From: Ascarosepion bandense
Taxonomy: Eukaryota > Mollusca > Cephalopoda > Sepiida > Sepiidae
Length of the DNA stretch: 64,000 nucleotides
Reading direction: 5' to 3'
Assembly (NCBI GenBank): GCA_037127315.1
Contig: JBBBDQ010000225.1
Span: 613,001 to 677,000 of the forward strand
Position numbers and translations under genes: made by a program. The notes under the pieces were generated by a model. It was not told the origin of the DNA, searched no databases, and saw only the letters and a list, made by a program, of their open reading frames with translations. Shown piece by piece: positions 42,601 to 45,706 of the stretch (position 1 is its first letter; every line of letters begins with the position of its first letter).

Positions 42601-44376
42601 TTGCCACAATGGGTAACTGATTTTAAATTTTTAATAAGAAACTTTTTCCCTATTTTTAAATTTACAATGATTACTGAGATAAATAATCTGCGTAAACTTG
42701 TAGTTTCATTATTTTTTGTAAATTTTACAGCAAGAAAGTCAAATTGCCAATATGGAAAACAGGAATTATTACTCACTGCATTGTTTGCAAATGGAGACTC
42801 AGCTGATTCATGCATACCTTGATATCCTTGTTGATATAATCACATCTTTAGTTGATGTACAGAGTCAAGCTCATACTGAGGTGAGTATTTATTTTCTTTA
42901 TAATAAAATGGCTAGAATTTATGTAAGTTGCTAAATAAGAATAATAAAACAGCTATTTGAAGCAATCAGTAAAAGATTTCTATTTTTGTCTTGTGCATTT
43001 GAAATTGTCGATGATTCATCATCAAATGGAAAAATAAATGTAATTAAGGGATACAGAATACACTTACAGAAGATTAACTGAGAGGTCCATAAATGAAAAA
43101 AGTTTATATTTTTCATTAATCTTATGTGTGCATAATATTTTGTGTTAGTGTATGACATACACAGACAAACACAAAGAGAAAATAAAACTGAACGTTTTTC
43201 AATTTACCGAAGGTTAAACAGAAGTAATATCGATGGATGACATAGAATGCTTACATACAGAGATCAATACATTCAGAGTTTCCAAAATATGCACTATATC
43301 AACAGATCAGACTCATCTTCATCAGGCATTAACACAAACCTGTACTTTCACATGAATATGTTCCTACAAATGGCATCTTTGCACCTGTTGATGCAATAGA
43401 GTAAGAGTTGTAGGTAGGCTAACTGAACAACTCAGGTGTCATTCTATCATGTTGCATACATGTTCATGAATGTACCAGGCATTTTGAATAGCATGAGTGT
43501 CCTGTAGTTTGGCATCATCCTAGAAGAATACAGTGCTGTTCTGTTGAAGGAACAGCAGTAGAACAGGTTGAACTAAGTTCTGGGGGTACATGACACCATT
43601 CAATGTTCCTTACATACCCACTAAGATAGTGGGTTGTAAATTTTAGCATGGGACATCATGACAGTCAGACTGGAGTGTCATGGGTGAAAATGCTTTTGAA
43701 GATGTTTCTTCTTAAGTTTCTCTCACTAACACACATGAAGGCAAAAACAACTTTCTCATCACTGAACAATTCCAAAGTGCCATTTGATCATCCAGGTGAT
43801 ATTTATGGTGTTATGGCATAAGTTGAAGTCTATTTAGAAGCATATGTATTGCTTCAAGTAAATTATTTACTTGATTTTTATTTTGTACTGTAGACACATT
43901 GCTACTATGCATACATCCAGAATAAAATGAGCACATGTGCATCTCCATGGTATGACTCTTGCTTACACTCAACACTTTTTTGCTGCATGTGTCACTTTGT
44001 AAAGCTCAGATACAGACAGTTCACTGATATGAGTGCAGCTGTCTCACAAGATAGATGAAGACTTGAAAATTCTACTAGAATATGTTATCCCTAACATGTA
44101 CATATGTGCCTGTCAAAATCAGCATTGTTTTTCAGGGTGTTACAATTAATTTTTCATCATACTTAATGTGTGTTTTTGTTTTTTTAATTTCTAAAATATT
44201 ATCCATGTCTGTAAGTAATCTTAACATTTTTTTCTTTTTGTCACCAGCTCTCCAAAGTTTGGTGTAGTCTCCGACCTGTCATAGAAAGTTCTTTCTCCAA
44301 AGACTTTTCCCTGCCAGCATCCCCTGGGAGCATCTCTCCTTTGGGCTCTCCTATCATCAACCATACAAGTGGGTGA
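508..44376 (+). CDS. SNX8: SNX8 (sorting nexin 8), 3' ten coding exons, spliced
   Basis: Sorting nexin 8 is a PX-BAR protein that binds phosphoinositides and tubulates early endosome membranes in endosome-to-Golgi traffic. The window holds ten in-phase exons: 508-625, 2779-2900, 20995-21075, 29386-29546, 30037-30169, 31065-31133, 36529-36639, 39962-40000, 42731-42880 and 44248-44376. They total 1113 nt, i.e. 370 residues plus TGA. All introns visible are GT-AG and every junction keeps frame. The order of motifs matches SNX8 from memory: PX core VLRRYNDF and PPKKMMG, then REFIEQRR, RHPHIHDD, the BAR region with FLDLLTAYR, DLCERHEKGVLHDHQRAL, ETQLIHAYL and SKVW. Human SNX8 is about 465 residues, so roughly the first quarter (N-terminus and start of PX) lies before the window. 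The short S/P-rich tail after SKVW is the least conserved part. Confidence 0.93.
763..1260. repeat. Inverted SINE pair forming a foldback
   Basis: The left arm (763 to about 955) and right arm (about 1090-1260) are imperfect reverse complements; for example TATTTACATT at 763-772 pairs with AATGTAAATA at 1251-1260, and CTTCAGATGCTAGAAATTTC pairs with GAAATTTCTAGCATCTGAAG apart from small changes. The unpaired middle resembles the head of the family seen at 27325-27612 (the segment with GACACATGG and AACCAACATC). Transcribed as part of SNX8 pre-mRNA this would form a hairpin with arms of about 165 bp. Confidence 0.75.
1985..2314 (+). mobile_element. tRNA-derived SINE with 12-bp target duplication
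   Basis: A SINE body at 1997-2302 lies between perfect direct repeats ACCTTGAATTAT at 1985-1996 and 2303-2314. The head is tRNA-like: an A-box-like GTGGTCCAGTGGATATCGG and a B box GAGTTCGAATTCC about 35 bases later. The body runs on with ACCCTTGGGAAAGGTATT-type and GGCAACCTACTGCGGGATAA-type sequence and ends near GTTTCACGTATGGCA. A second copy of the same family lies inverted at 49216-49522. It is a retroposed element, not a functional tRNA gene. Confidence 0.88.
2779..2900 (+). CDS. SNX8: SNX8 exon: end of PX domain
   Basis: Acceptor ATCTTCAG ends at 2778; donor GTAAGT starts at 2901. The first two bases complete the codon split with the previous exon. It encodes NREFIEQRRKSLRRYLNIVV, then RHPHIHDDKLLQYFLTFNGS, matching the end of the SNX8 PX domain. 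It ends in phase 0. Confidence 0.93.
3190..3720 (-). pseudogene. LINE reverse transcriptase remnant, C-terminal part
   Basis: Reading the minus strand from about 3720 down to 3190, broken frames recall the C-terminal part of a common invertebrate LINE polyprotein: ELLCYILLYVSEFWTIS, then ISRTLRKTT, then YLTSLYKWMVEQVVKRH and a final ENHDCSGLKEH. Several stops and frameshifts interrupt it. The RT core of what looks like the same family lies at 20265-20660, also on the minus strand, which suggests one LINE split by later insertions. Confidence 0.55.
3744..4244 (+). repeat. Repeat R1, left part (interrupted by LINE)
   Basis: Starts at ATTTCCAGATGGCTGGTATT and matches 18547-19080 along its length with scattered differences. 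It stops exactly at CTGCTACGAGT (4234-4244), where the LINE begins. The rest of R1 (from CTGCTATGAGT at 14251) resumes after the LINE. Class unknown: I see no clear coding sequence or terminal repeats. Confidence 0.8.
4245..4620 (+). promoter_or_regulatory. 5' UTR / internal promoter region of the I-like LINE
   Basis: This segment (GGGGCTGTAGAATATGCTGA onward, including TGGGTGGTAACCCC and ACACACCACTTTGGCCC) recurs at 22655-22990 on the plus strand and at 62945-62660 on the minus strand. It precedes ORF1 in each case, so it marks the true 5' end of the family. LINEs of this type usually carry internal promoters here; that role is inferred from position only. Confidence 0.6.
5074..5265 (+). repeat. 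Gypsy 5' LTR
   Basis: Starts TGTAATATCCCTTAAGC and ends CCACTTATTTCA. It contains a GC-rich patch (CCGCCGAGCCTCGCTCGGG) and a near-palindrome GCACGCGTGC. It differs from the 3' LTR at about three positions near 5158, 5173 and 5187. Confidence 0.95.
5266..5283 (+). other. Gypsy primer binding site
   Basis: TGGTGGCAGAGGTGGGAT directly follows the 5' LTR. It begins with TGG, the complement of a mature tRNA CCA end. The closest tRNA type in my memory is leucine, but this is not certain. Confidence 0.75.
5393..6877 (+). CDS. Gypsy Gag-protease and start of Pol
   Basis: A 494-residue open frame from the first ATG after the leader (ATATGGCGGCC). Residues about 1-210 are a Gag-like, charged, helical region. 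Two zinc knuckles follow near residues 219-250 (CLKCGENHKPYEKC and CKKCNKWNHWAIVC). A retropepsin core lies near residue 330 (VKVDTGAEGNILPL) with AILGLPSC downstream. The end (HIVLDPTVTPVIHAPRKCPI) is the conserved lead into reverse transcriptase. The RT reading moves to another frame near 6842-6846, so the last ~10 residues of this frame are not genuine. Confidence 0.9.
   Translation: MAALDNVMMNWSNPNRAEAMSLFHQQCEMIFRRNKITDPQDQIDKILLRTGETGILKFNSWGLSAEDKKRPSVVWEKFEEYGKSNQNFRVARLALRNLNQKIDINTSEPETTDEFVSRLRLQANYCDFQKTKHRDEYNSELDKMLIEQIIAGTIYPEVQQKLLGEDKKMTLEKAIQVAKNHEASINYMKQLQATKRQSAQPQHNATVDTIQDKQKSRSCLKCGENHKPYEKCPAYGTKCKKCNKWNHWAIVCRWNERKEKTRHNNTPQKGKYKAKDTQRRYYKNIRTVDYDAYNSDSEELELHTVNSSDNRTEIKTKIKIMIPRQNKTAKLMVKVDTGAEGNILPLRLYEQTCPNPPKNLVKKSSTVLTAYNRTIIPQIGTIQLQCKYNQDMWSAETFFIVDTSGPAILGLPSCRNLKMVTLHCEIKEAKQIQSIKDLLWEYPKQFDRIGHFPGKYHIVLDPTVTPVIHAPRKCPIHLRDELKRARQDGKRQGH
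6846..9042 (+). pseudogene. Gypsy Pol: RT, RNase H, integrase, broken
   Basis: RT starts in the third forward frame (IRKVEEPTDWVSSLAYS, then FSKLDAKNGYWSIELDE). It shifts near 7108 to the first frame, with SPFGRYCFRRMPFGL and the catalytic GITDDVVVFG. A TAA at 7609-7611 interrupts the connection domain. RNase H follows at about 7660-8030 (IQVDASSRGLGAALL, TDHKPLE). Integrase has the HHCC zinc module (HASHQGIEKS to CPTCQKF) and DDE positions in ATDIFYV, ISDNGPQY and FVERM. The order RT-RH-IN supports Ty3/Gypsy. Frame is lost again near 8990. Confidence 0.9.
8991..9305 (+). pseudogene. Gypsy integrase C-terminal tail in a shifted frame
   Basis: After about 8990 the meaningful reading is in the third forward frame: LPPLYEGQNIRI, then TAIWERATV, RSYNVTTENG and RRNRRHIRT, ending in TAA at 9303-9305. 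This is the standard C-terminal pattern of metazoan Gypsy integrases. The competing frame that ends at 9042 shows no such pattern after 8990. Confidence 0.75.
9519..9529 (+). other. Gypsy polypurine tract
   Basis: A purine run AGAGGGGGGA directly abuts the 3' LTR start (TGTAATATCC at 9530), the position of the plus-strand primer in LTR elements. Confidence 0.8.
9530..9721 (+). repeat. Gypsy 3' LTR
   Basis: A 192-bp copy of 5074-5265 with about three differences (CTCAGGACGG, CACGAGCACG, GTGGTTGTAA in place of the left LTR forms). It is followed by the CCCAC target duplication at 9722-9726. Confidence 0.95.
10506..11171 (+). pseudogene. LINE ORF2: APE-type endonuclease domain
   Basis: A 221-residue open stretch, the N-terminus of ORF2. 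Endonuclease landmarks are HWNIREAR, ICLQETHLKS, SLYILPSE, IIMGDFNSHNEICGS and the late CGSHHFLILL with SAIDLTICDP before it. These hold the usual N, E, D/N and H catalytic positions of APE-type LINE endonucleases. It nicks target DNA to prime reverse transcription. The frame stops at the start of the linker to RT. Confidence 0.88.
11172..12900 (+). pseudogene. LINE ORF2: reverse transcriptase, heavily mutated
   Basis: The linker carries DRPWFNEDCKKAVTLCR near 11360. RT is scattered over frames: YRPITL near 11980, VVVLFDLEKAYDTTW at 12177-12222 and GVPQGI near 12357. Near 12690 the thumb region reads TDWGGSKETLLKLYRSIIRS and LDYTCFIYEAA. Many stops interrupt it, and the part expected to carry the YADD box near 12430-12470 is degraded. 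Confidence 0.75.
13301..13343. repeat. (TA)n(CA)n microsatellite inside LINE ORF2
   Basis: About 12 TA units followed by about 10 CA units between the RT and RNase H segments of the dead LINE. Confidence 0.9.
13370..14000 (+). pseudogene. LINE ORF2: RNase H domain and C-terminus
   Basis: In several frames: EIIAVNLALDMITTTT, FIIFTDS near 13500, then IPSHLGIPGNDGVDSEAKKA at 13620-13680, which is the characteristic end of an RNase H domain in I-superclade LINEs. A C-terminal segment LQIGHTYI and EKFTVKHILLVC follows, a CCHC-like motif region in related elements. A TA/CA microsatellite (13301-13343) has expanded just upstream within the ORF. Confidence 0.7.
14251..14345 (+). repeat. Repeat R1, right part after LINE insertion
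   Basis: Resumes at CTGCTATGAGTGGTAGTGAG and continues to ATAAACTGGAGATATATATA, matching 19071-19175 in the uninterrupted R1 copy. It lacks about 13 bases (AGATTTGAACCTG type) present in that copy. Confidence 0.8.
14457..14629. repeat. Foldback repeat with 48-bp arms
   Basis: The left arm 14457-14504 and right arm 14582-14629 are reverse complements with two mismatches; the loop is 77 bases. It sits between R1 and the retroelement beginning near 14636. It may be a MITE, but no target duplication is obvious. Confidence 0.85.
14636..15231 (+). promoter_or_regulatory. Leader of retrovirus-like element with repeated GTGTTATAT motif
   Basis: Shares long stretches with 19776-20090 (TGAAGAAGCCAAGTGTTATA and CTGACTAAAGGACTAACACC are identical). 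The motif GTGTTATAT followed by (C/T)(T/A)GGTG occurs several times. One instance, TATGGTGGTAGTGACC near 14705, resembles a primer binding site, and the equivalent in the second copy is CTGGTGGCAGTGACC at 19831. Further on, ACGAGCGATGA is repeated near 15031 and 15078. Confidence 0.5.
15232..16270 (+). pseudogene. Gag-like protein of the retrovirus-like element
   Basis: Starts at ATG 15232 (MANHELERSDRVEVEVREL) and hits a TGA at once after that stretch. The following frames encode a capsid-like region: VPIFEGYAKELKDWLLS, then FADEGMAIEAMRTLFKL and RDETPGELRARAEKLTRIAF. Two CCHC knuckles end it. The first (16170-16211) reads CWEWGCEGHFAANC, with a Trp where the second Cys is expected. The second (16224-16265), CWYCGRPGHLKRSC, is intact. 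Several stops and shifts make it a pseudogene. Confidence 0.65.
16350..16886 (+). pseudogene. Retropepsin-like region
   Basis: An open stretch of 178 codons. From about residue 45 it reads VLAEGSVVRTVIDAGSKVLL, where DAG replaces the catalytic D(S/T)G of retroviral proteases. EEAILGENWLHHHGAMIDF follows about 75 residues later and matches the ILGxDxL flap-end pattern. The first ~40 residues look like readthrough of the Gag spacer. The Ser/Thr to Ala change would be expected to weaken activity. Confidence 0.6.
17029..17661 (+). pseudogene. Env-like protein fragment
   Basis: A 210-codon frame, unlike any Gag or Pol domain. It has spaced cysteines (CRIDTLGTCTLLSPIYV, LCILELF, EEYCQIEIL, LCEGEP) and a conserved-looking PPLFLIKLPLGCSVIGLSI followed by a polar, coiled-coil-like stretch. 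This cysteine spacing, a late LPxGC motif, a helical stalk and then a membrane anchor resemble the surface/fusion proteins of insect errantiviruses. The frame ends at TGA 17659-17661, just before a membrane segment in another frame. Assignment is from pattern only. It is a truncated relic with no signal peptide visible. Confidence 0.45.
17658..17762 (+). pseudogene. Membrane-spanning segment after the env-like frame
   Basis: A 34-residue frame whose ATG overlaps the stop of the env-like frame (ATATGAG). It encodes WSVGISTLLVFVVVVVW followed by KIKKK, a single hydrophobic helix with a basic tail. This is what a transmembrane anchor and short cytoplasmic tail look like. The frame difference suggests a single indel in the relic, but an overlapping small ORF cannot be excluded. 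Confidence 0.5.
18120..18542 (+). other. AT-rich segment between retroelement and R1 repeat
   Basis: Short repeated phrases such as AAAAGGACAC, GAGGACATTT and GGAGGACACA recur with GCATGGAA and TAGAAT between them, suggesting an old minisatellite-like structure or an LTR part. No gene is visible. It could include the 3' LTR of the element ending near 18120, but the matching 5' copy is not present. Confidence 0.35.
18543..19168 (+). repeat. Repeat R1, uninterrupted copy
   Basis: Matches 3744-4244 plus 14251-14345 and crosses the LINE insertion point without interruption (ATTACTGTTATAAGTGGTAGTG near 19067). This makes it a paralogous empty site for the LINE insertion. It ends in a TA microsatellite (19169-19211). 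Confidence 0.8.
19169..19211. repeat. (AT)n microsatellite
   Basis: About 21 AT units at the 3' edge of R1. The other R1 copy also ends in a shorter TA run (14333-14345), so the run seems to belong to the repeat end. Confidence 0.9.
19408..19434. promoter_or_regulatory. CRE-type TGACGTCA within a short palindrome
   Basis: TGACGTCA, the consensus CREB/ATF site, lies at 19416-19423, flanked by ATGCGGT (19408-19414) and ACCGCAT (19428-19434). Surrounding sequence (19390-19600) is less AT-rich than the neighbourhood and ends with AGCTGAAAGCTTAGAACC and AATTAATAAA. It may be the control region of an unclassified retroelement. Confidence 0.35.
19776..20090 (+). repeat. Second copy of the retrovirus-like leader/LTR end
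   Basis: Matches 14641 to about 14960, including GTCATCATCGTGTTGAA, the repeated GTGTTATAT motifs and CATGGGTGGATTG. Homology fades after GGGTACACCTGG. No gag follows, so it is a truncated copy or half of a rearranged element. Confidence 0.7.
20214..20241. repeat. (GT)n microsatellite
   Basis: About 14 GT units, lying between the retroelement leader copy and the LINE RT remnant. Confidence 0.9.
20265..20660 (-). pseudogene. LINE reverse transcriptase remnant, RT core
   Basis: Minus-strand reading gives broken RT motifs: CFIDYVK near 20590, LKLILGASDLHIDRK, IERGIRQG near 20420 (the GVRQG motif), LDLFKLYSKTILR, then NIRW near 20300 where the YADD box would follow. This family's C-terminal part resembles 3190-3720 on the same strand. 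The piece between YADD and that part is missing. Confidence 0.6.
20883..20921. repeat. (AT)n microsatellite
   Basis: About 19 AT units in the SNX8 intron, 75 bases before the next exon's acceptor region. Confidence 0.9.
20995..21075 (+). CDS. SNX8: SNX8 exon: linker after PX
   Basis: Acceptor GTTTTTAG ends at 20994; donor GTATTA starts at 21076. Phase 0 on both sides, 27 codons: DMQNKLREQFRGIPDEFM followed by TSNLADKAK. It matches the PX-BAR linker of SNX8 (D-QNKL motif). Confidence 0.92.
23032..23238 (+). pseudogene. LINE ORF1 C-terminal piece
   Basis: A 68-codon open stretch. HSALSKQCNIYKQEKEIIKY followed by SLSEAKMRLK resembles the post-zinc-knuckle part of ORF1 in I/Jockey elements (related to DSDIWKKEILKIKY at 34960). 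The 5' part of ORF1 is missing here. Confidence 0.6.
23624..24768 (-). mobile_element. Probable solo LTR (about 1.15 kb) inside LINE copy 2
   Basis: LINE sequence stops at GTAGATGAA and resumes near 24769. The inserted block has terminal inverted ends typical of LTRs (plus strand TGTGACA at 23624, GTTACA at 24763-24768). On the minus strand a promoter-like array is visible: ATTGGTTG (CCAAT box, near 24300), ATTTGCAT octamer (near 24235) and TATAAAAATCG (near 24175). No coding region is present, so it fits a solo LTR. GAAT occurs at both edges as a possible short target duplication. A (TA)n tract lies at 23888-23937. Confidence 0.5.
23888..23937. repeat. (TA)n microsatellite
   Basis: Two runs of TA units separated by ACATATAT, inside the probable solo LTR. 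Confidence 0.9.
25580..26290 (+). pseudogene. mariner transposase relic
   Basis: Broken frames recall mariner transposase: FLSRIITRDEICVHHYEPKS at 25690-25755 (family D and HHYEP motif), FTQKKFKVVYSTGKVMAFIF near 25790-25850, then LSYSPYSSDL near 26035, equivalent to the HPPYSPDLAPSD catalytic block. The ends and terminal inverted repeats were not identified. Confidence 0.65.
27325..27612 (-). mobile_element. tRNA-derived SINE, second family, minus strand
   Basis: On the minus strand a tRNA-like head (GGCCCAGTGAATAC, then B box GAGTTCAATACC) precedes a body with TTAAAGGGAGATATCTCCAT and GAAATTCCTAGCACCTGAAG. It matches both arms of the foldback at 763-1260. No target duplication is clear. 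Confidence 0.65.
27660..29265 (-). mobile_element. Penelope-like retroelement (RT + GIY-YIG), minus strand
   Basis: Minus-strand reading from about 29265: RPIVSSQGS near 29010, then LVDIIDPLIGKSPSYV and NSTHFVELIKDIPVQCNQMV. The RT core at 28667-28440 reads SLPLSPSLANIYREYFEKM and LWLIYVDDTFILWPH, with the catalytic YVDD. A GIY-YIG endonuclease-like segment follows at about 28010-27800 (ITKNCVYAIPCSYRKKYKGE and VRLQEHCKAV). RT followed by a C-terminal GIY-YIG domain defines Penelope-like elements. Stops and shifts show it is inactive. It lies about 120 bp before an SNX8 exon. Confidence 0.85.
29386..29546 (+). CDS. SNX8: SNX8 exon: start of BAR region
   Basis: Acceptor TGTTTCAG ends at 29385; donor GTATGC starts at 29547. 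It encodes DLVPMDTQSQLANSKEHIKV and later SVTKLKDITERMV and MLHFGRELK, the first helix of the BAR region. It ends two bases into a lysine codon that the next exon completes. Confidence 0.93.
30037..30169 (+). CDS. SNX8: SNX8 exon: BAR region
   Basis: Acceptor TTCTACAG ends at 30036; donor GTATTC starts at 30170. The first base completes the split lysine codon. It encodes TIANDNTEITTWTTGTSKSW then NLALEFSTIADKGAQE, matching the SNX8 BAR domain. Confidence 0.93.
30576..30619. repeat. (AT)n microsatellite after an ATT run
   Basis: A TTA/ATT trinucleotide run at about 30537-30556 is followed by about 22 AT units in the SNX8 intron. Confidence 0.9.
31065..31133 (+). CDS. SNX8: SNX8 exon: BAR region, acidic
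   Basis: Acceptor ATTGTAG ends at 31064; donor GTAAGT starts at 31134. Phase 0, 23 codons: AAEEEEAVVEQLSLF then LDLLTAYR. The FLDLLxxY motif is shared with SNX8 orthologues. Confidence 0.92.
31968..32123 (+). repeat. Tandem duplication of about 80 bp
   Basis: The unit AAATTATTTTAGAAAACTTT through ATTTACATCTGACAC occurs at 31968-32050 and again at 32051-32123 with two or three changes. Each unit contains CTCTTTTTCAG, a sequence like a splice acceptor. A related phrase occurs near 54480-54560. Confidence 0.85.
32340..32640 (-). promoter_or_regulatory. LTR-like promoter block downstream of copia
   Basis: On the minus strand: a G run preceded by A (ACACAAAATGGGGGGG, polypurine-tract-like, near 32620), CCAAT boxes (ACCAATAG, AACCAATCAG near 32535), TATAAAAGGAG near 32495, then a less AT-rich transcribed part with GACGTTGTTTC near 32410. 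The layout matches an LTR with U3 and R following a copia polyprotein. A paired LTR is absent. Confidence 0.45.
33060..34165 (-). pseudogene. Ty1/copia polyprotein relic, RT and RNase H
   Basis: Minus-strand order: KSLYGLKQSGRTWNKLLHSY and DPCMYTKKF (34126-34000), ILIIWVDNMLIASK with the catalytic VDDM-type box altered to VDNM, GQLSWFLGIQF at 33874, SRYIEKLLSKFSM, RPDICYM-type ASTKPDICYM, and RNase H EEFCDADWANSPDCKSITGY at 33490. The end, IYCDNQASIALA and NNVSDMFTKSI, is typical copia. Integrase and gag are missing (5' truncated). Frames change several times. Confidence 0.85.
34196..35700 (+). mobile_element. I-like LINE copy 3: ORF1 and a scrap of endonuclease
   Basis: A plus-strand copy related to the LINE at 4245. 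It starts within ORF1 (no 5' UTR seen) with SDSENEEKQENNPNYPSYM near 34300. It carries FRKGVIRSSELSLC, the zinc knuckles, a K-rich tail, and finally LCSLYIPPNDNQQNFIE at about 35620, the endonuclease motif. The rest of ORF2 is absent. Confidence 0.75.
34536..35450 (+). pseudogene. LINE ORF1 with zinc knuckles, copy 3
   Basis: FRKGVIRSSELSLCTIEEIR (34570-34630) shifts frame near 34740 into IPDNVKIGYERINIEQYIP. Knuckle-like clusters follow at 34798-34950: CYNCQRFEHHQDRC, CVRCGENDRHIDW and CINCQGKHYANAKD. EARKIAEN and a lysine/asparagine-rich C-terminus follow. This copy shows the intact order across the site where the Gypsy element entered copy 1. Confidence 0.75.
36146..36480 (+). repeat. Inverted repeat pair, left arm
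   Basis: GATAGAATGACACCTGAGTT, CCTGATGAAGA and CATTCTATGTCATCCATCGA recur reverse-complemented at 43186-43490. Both copies share one end (AACATGTTCAGTTTTGCAG here, AAAACTGAACGTTTTTC there). Class unknown. Confidence 0.85.
36529..36639 (+). CDS. SNX8: SNX8 exon: conserved BAR helix
   Basis: Acceptor ATTCATAG ends at 36528; donor GTAATT starts at 36640. 37 codons in phase 0: DLCERHEKGVLHDHQRALQK, then YKKKRMSATVATAE. DLCERHEKGVLH is among the most conserved SNX8 signatures. Confidence 0.95.
37255..37445 (-). mobile_element. CR1/L2-like LINE 3' end, minus strand
   Basis: The phrase CACCCCGAGCAACGCGGTAACGCCACTG on the plus strand (37269 onward) is the reverse complement of the 3' end of the LINE at 38320-39670 (CAGTGGCAGTACTGCCTTGC then TTGGGGTGAAATGATAAAGA). 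It abuts a poly-T run (37238-37260), i.e. poly-A on the minus strand. Confidence 0.6.
37450..38215 (-). pseudogene. Penelope-like GIY-YIG domain fragment, minus strand
   Basis: Minus strand: CPLNNKWLTNNIIYKATMTN near 37960, then IEAIEKSSKERFKNHKRSL and EKYKNTTLS (37880-37800), then IKWEIVKRVL and MPRRETS. The pattern YxGxTExxFKxRxxNHxxS...KYxNxTxLS with W-I is that of GIY-YIG modules in Penelope-like elements. The catalytic Gly of YxG is replaced. No RT core was recognised. Confidence 0.5.
38320..39675 (+). mobile_element. CR1/L2-like LINE, 5' truncated (RT domain)
   Basis: RT motifs in plus frames: NGKARAVALDIS near 38390, TGCLFDLIQSFLLNH, ECVLQGSILDLTLFLIFIND at 38565-38625 and IYADDTPIYSC at 38655-38690 (YADD box). 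C-terminal pieces follow near 39060-39280, and a 3' end ACTGCCTTGCTTGGGGTGAA at about 39626. The 51-kb LINE is the same family. Confidence 0.8.
39962..40000 (+). CDS. SNX8: SNX8 small exon (39 bp)
   Basis: Acceptor TTTTATAG ends at 39961; donor GTTAGT starts at 40001. Thirteen codons, TGTVEQLEQKILE, match the SNX8 segment before the last BAR helices (VEQLE motif). Very small but in phase and conserved. Confidence 0.88.
40001..42730 (+). other. SNX8 intron with a mariner
   Basis: 40001-41190 is AT-rich and shows no feature I can name. A mariner lies at 41198-42390. 42391-42720 is plain intron. Confidence 0.6.
41198..42390 (+). mobile_element. mariner element, near full length, inactive
   Basis: The 5' end ACATCACTCAGTAATAAGTC matches the start of the element at 57621, and the 3' end near 42363-42390 (TTAGTTAGGCTCAGGATTTA) is a decayed version of TTAGTTAGGCCGAGACTTAC. 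Transposase pieces: VKRWYADFKCGCTDTNDAEL near 41500, then KYVTMDETWIHHFTL at 41824-41868 with the first catalytic D, then IFHQDHS near 42110, ILSFRSGHLQLLAV-equivalent block ([19 protein letters not shown]) near 42175-42235. Frameshifts break it. Confidence 0.82.
42731..42880 (+). CDS. SNX8: SNX8 exon: last BAR helices
   Basis: Acceptor TTTTACAG ends at 42730; donor GTGAGT starts at 42881. 50 codons in phase 0: QESQIANMENRNYYSLHCLQ, METQLIHAYLDILVDI, ending QAHTE. The ETQLIHxYL motif is characteristic of SNX8. Confidence 0.95.
43186..44060 (-). repeat. Inverted repeat pair, right arm (longer copy)
   Basis: 43186-43490 is the reverse complement of 36146-36480. The sequence to about 44060 may be the rest of the same element, because the 36-kb copy ends where homology stops; weak transposase-like phrases on the minus strand are not convincing. 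It lies wholly within the last SNX8 intron. Confidence 0.7.
44248..44376 (+). CDS. SNX8: SNX8 last coding exon
   Basis: Acceptor TCACCAG ends at 44247; TGA at 44374-44376. It encodes LSKVWCSLRPVIESSFSKDF followed by a Ser/Pro-rich tail with repeated SP dipeptides. SKVWxxLRP is the conserved SNX8 C-terminal signature. Confidence 0.93.
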   Translation, partial: LSKVWCSLRPVIESSFSKDFSLPASPGSISPLGSPIINHTSG

Positions 44377-44481
44377 AGGAAGGTACACATCTTGCCTGAT
44401 TCTTACTTATTGTCAGTTTCATTTTCCTTAATTTTTCAGGCCAACCAATTCTCCCATCATTGTTTCTTTTTTTGGGAACAT

Positions 44482-44487
44482 AATAAA
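44482..44487 (+). terminator. Candidate SNX8 polyadenylation signal
   Basis: AATAAA about 105 bases after the SNX8 stop codon. Others occur further downstream, so the used site is uncertain. Confidence 0.35.
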
Positions 44488-45664
44488 TTTGGGAGCTGAT
44501 AAGATTGAGGAATGTGTTGTTTTATTTACTTTTGTTATTTCTGGAGGAGCCTTCTATAGCTGCTTTTTGAATTTTTTTTTTTTTAAACATAAAAAATTTG
44601 TTAAAAATGATTGTGCAGATTTGATTATTATAGATGACATTGACTAAATTTCTTAAATATGTTAAATGTGAAGACTTACCTCTTGATATTTTTTGGCTTT
44701 TTGATAAAACACAAAAAATGTTAAATGATTACATAAACAACTTAAATGTTTGCAAGAAACTTTTCTTACCACAATGAAATTGCTTAAAAATTCTATTTAA
44801 AAAAATATCATTTGAAATTGTATTGACATTTGAATGCTAATAACATTTTTGTATATACATATATACTTACAATTGTATATAGTTTTTTTTTTTTTTGAAT
44901 TGTTGAATTTAATGTTTTGCCTGCACATGCAGTAGAAAAGTTTATATATCAAATAAGGTAAAGAAAAAATCCTATGAGGCCCAGATTTTTTGTGTAAGAA
45001 ATAAAATATGCCCTTGTAAATTTCTTTTATGATAAAACATCCTGATCTTATCTGCTGCCTTGGCATGCAACACCATTTCCAGATTTTGTTGTCTAATTGA
45101 CTAAATGTGCTGAAAGAAAACTTCTTATGGGACAAGAAAATATCCACTAAAGGTTATTTTCATCACTGTCTATTGATAAGTTGTTCACTTCATTTTTGGT
45201 AAATCTGCATGTTATGAAATTATGATGGTAAAAGATCCAAAATTGTGCCTAAAATAAGTATATTTATTATTTGAAAACACAGAAGTACTGGAATTTTTTT
45301 CTTTTATACTATTTTCTTGATTCTGGTTTAAAACACAACTTCTACAGCACAATTTTGTTCATTCAACTACTCAGTTTCTTTTAATGAAGAACTGCTTACT
45401 AATTTACTTACTAATCATAACACTGAACATAAGTTTTGTATTTTGAAAAACATTACCTATTATGAAAAATGGAACATTTGTAAATTTATTGTAATTAAAA
45501 AAAGGAAAAAAAAACTTTTGCAATATTATAAGATTCTTATTCAGACAATTAGTTTAGTTTTTATTTTGCACAATATATAAATATCATAGGTGCTTATTAA
45601 AAAATTCATTTAAAAAAATCAAGAATGAGCTGACAATTGAATGAAAATAGATGTAACATTACAA

Positions 45665-45706
<42 letters not shown>

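Noticed and set aside
43500..44060. DNA transposase on the minus strand
   Set aside because: Only short, unconvincing phrases were seen; no catalytic blocks or terminal repeats.
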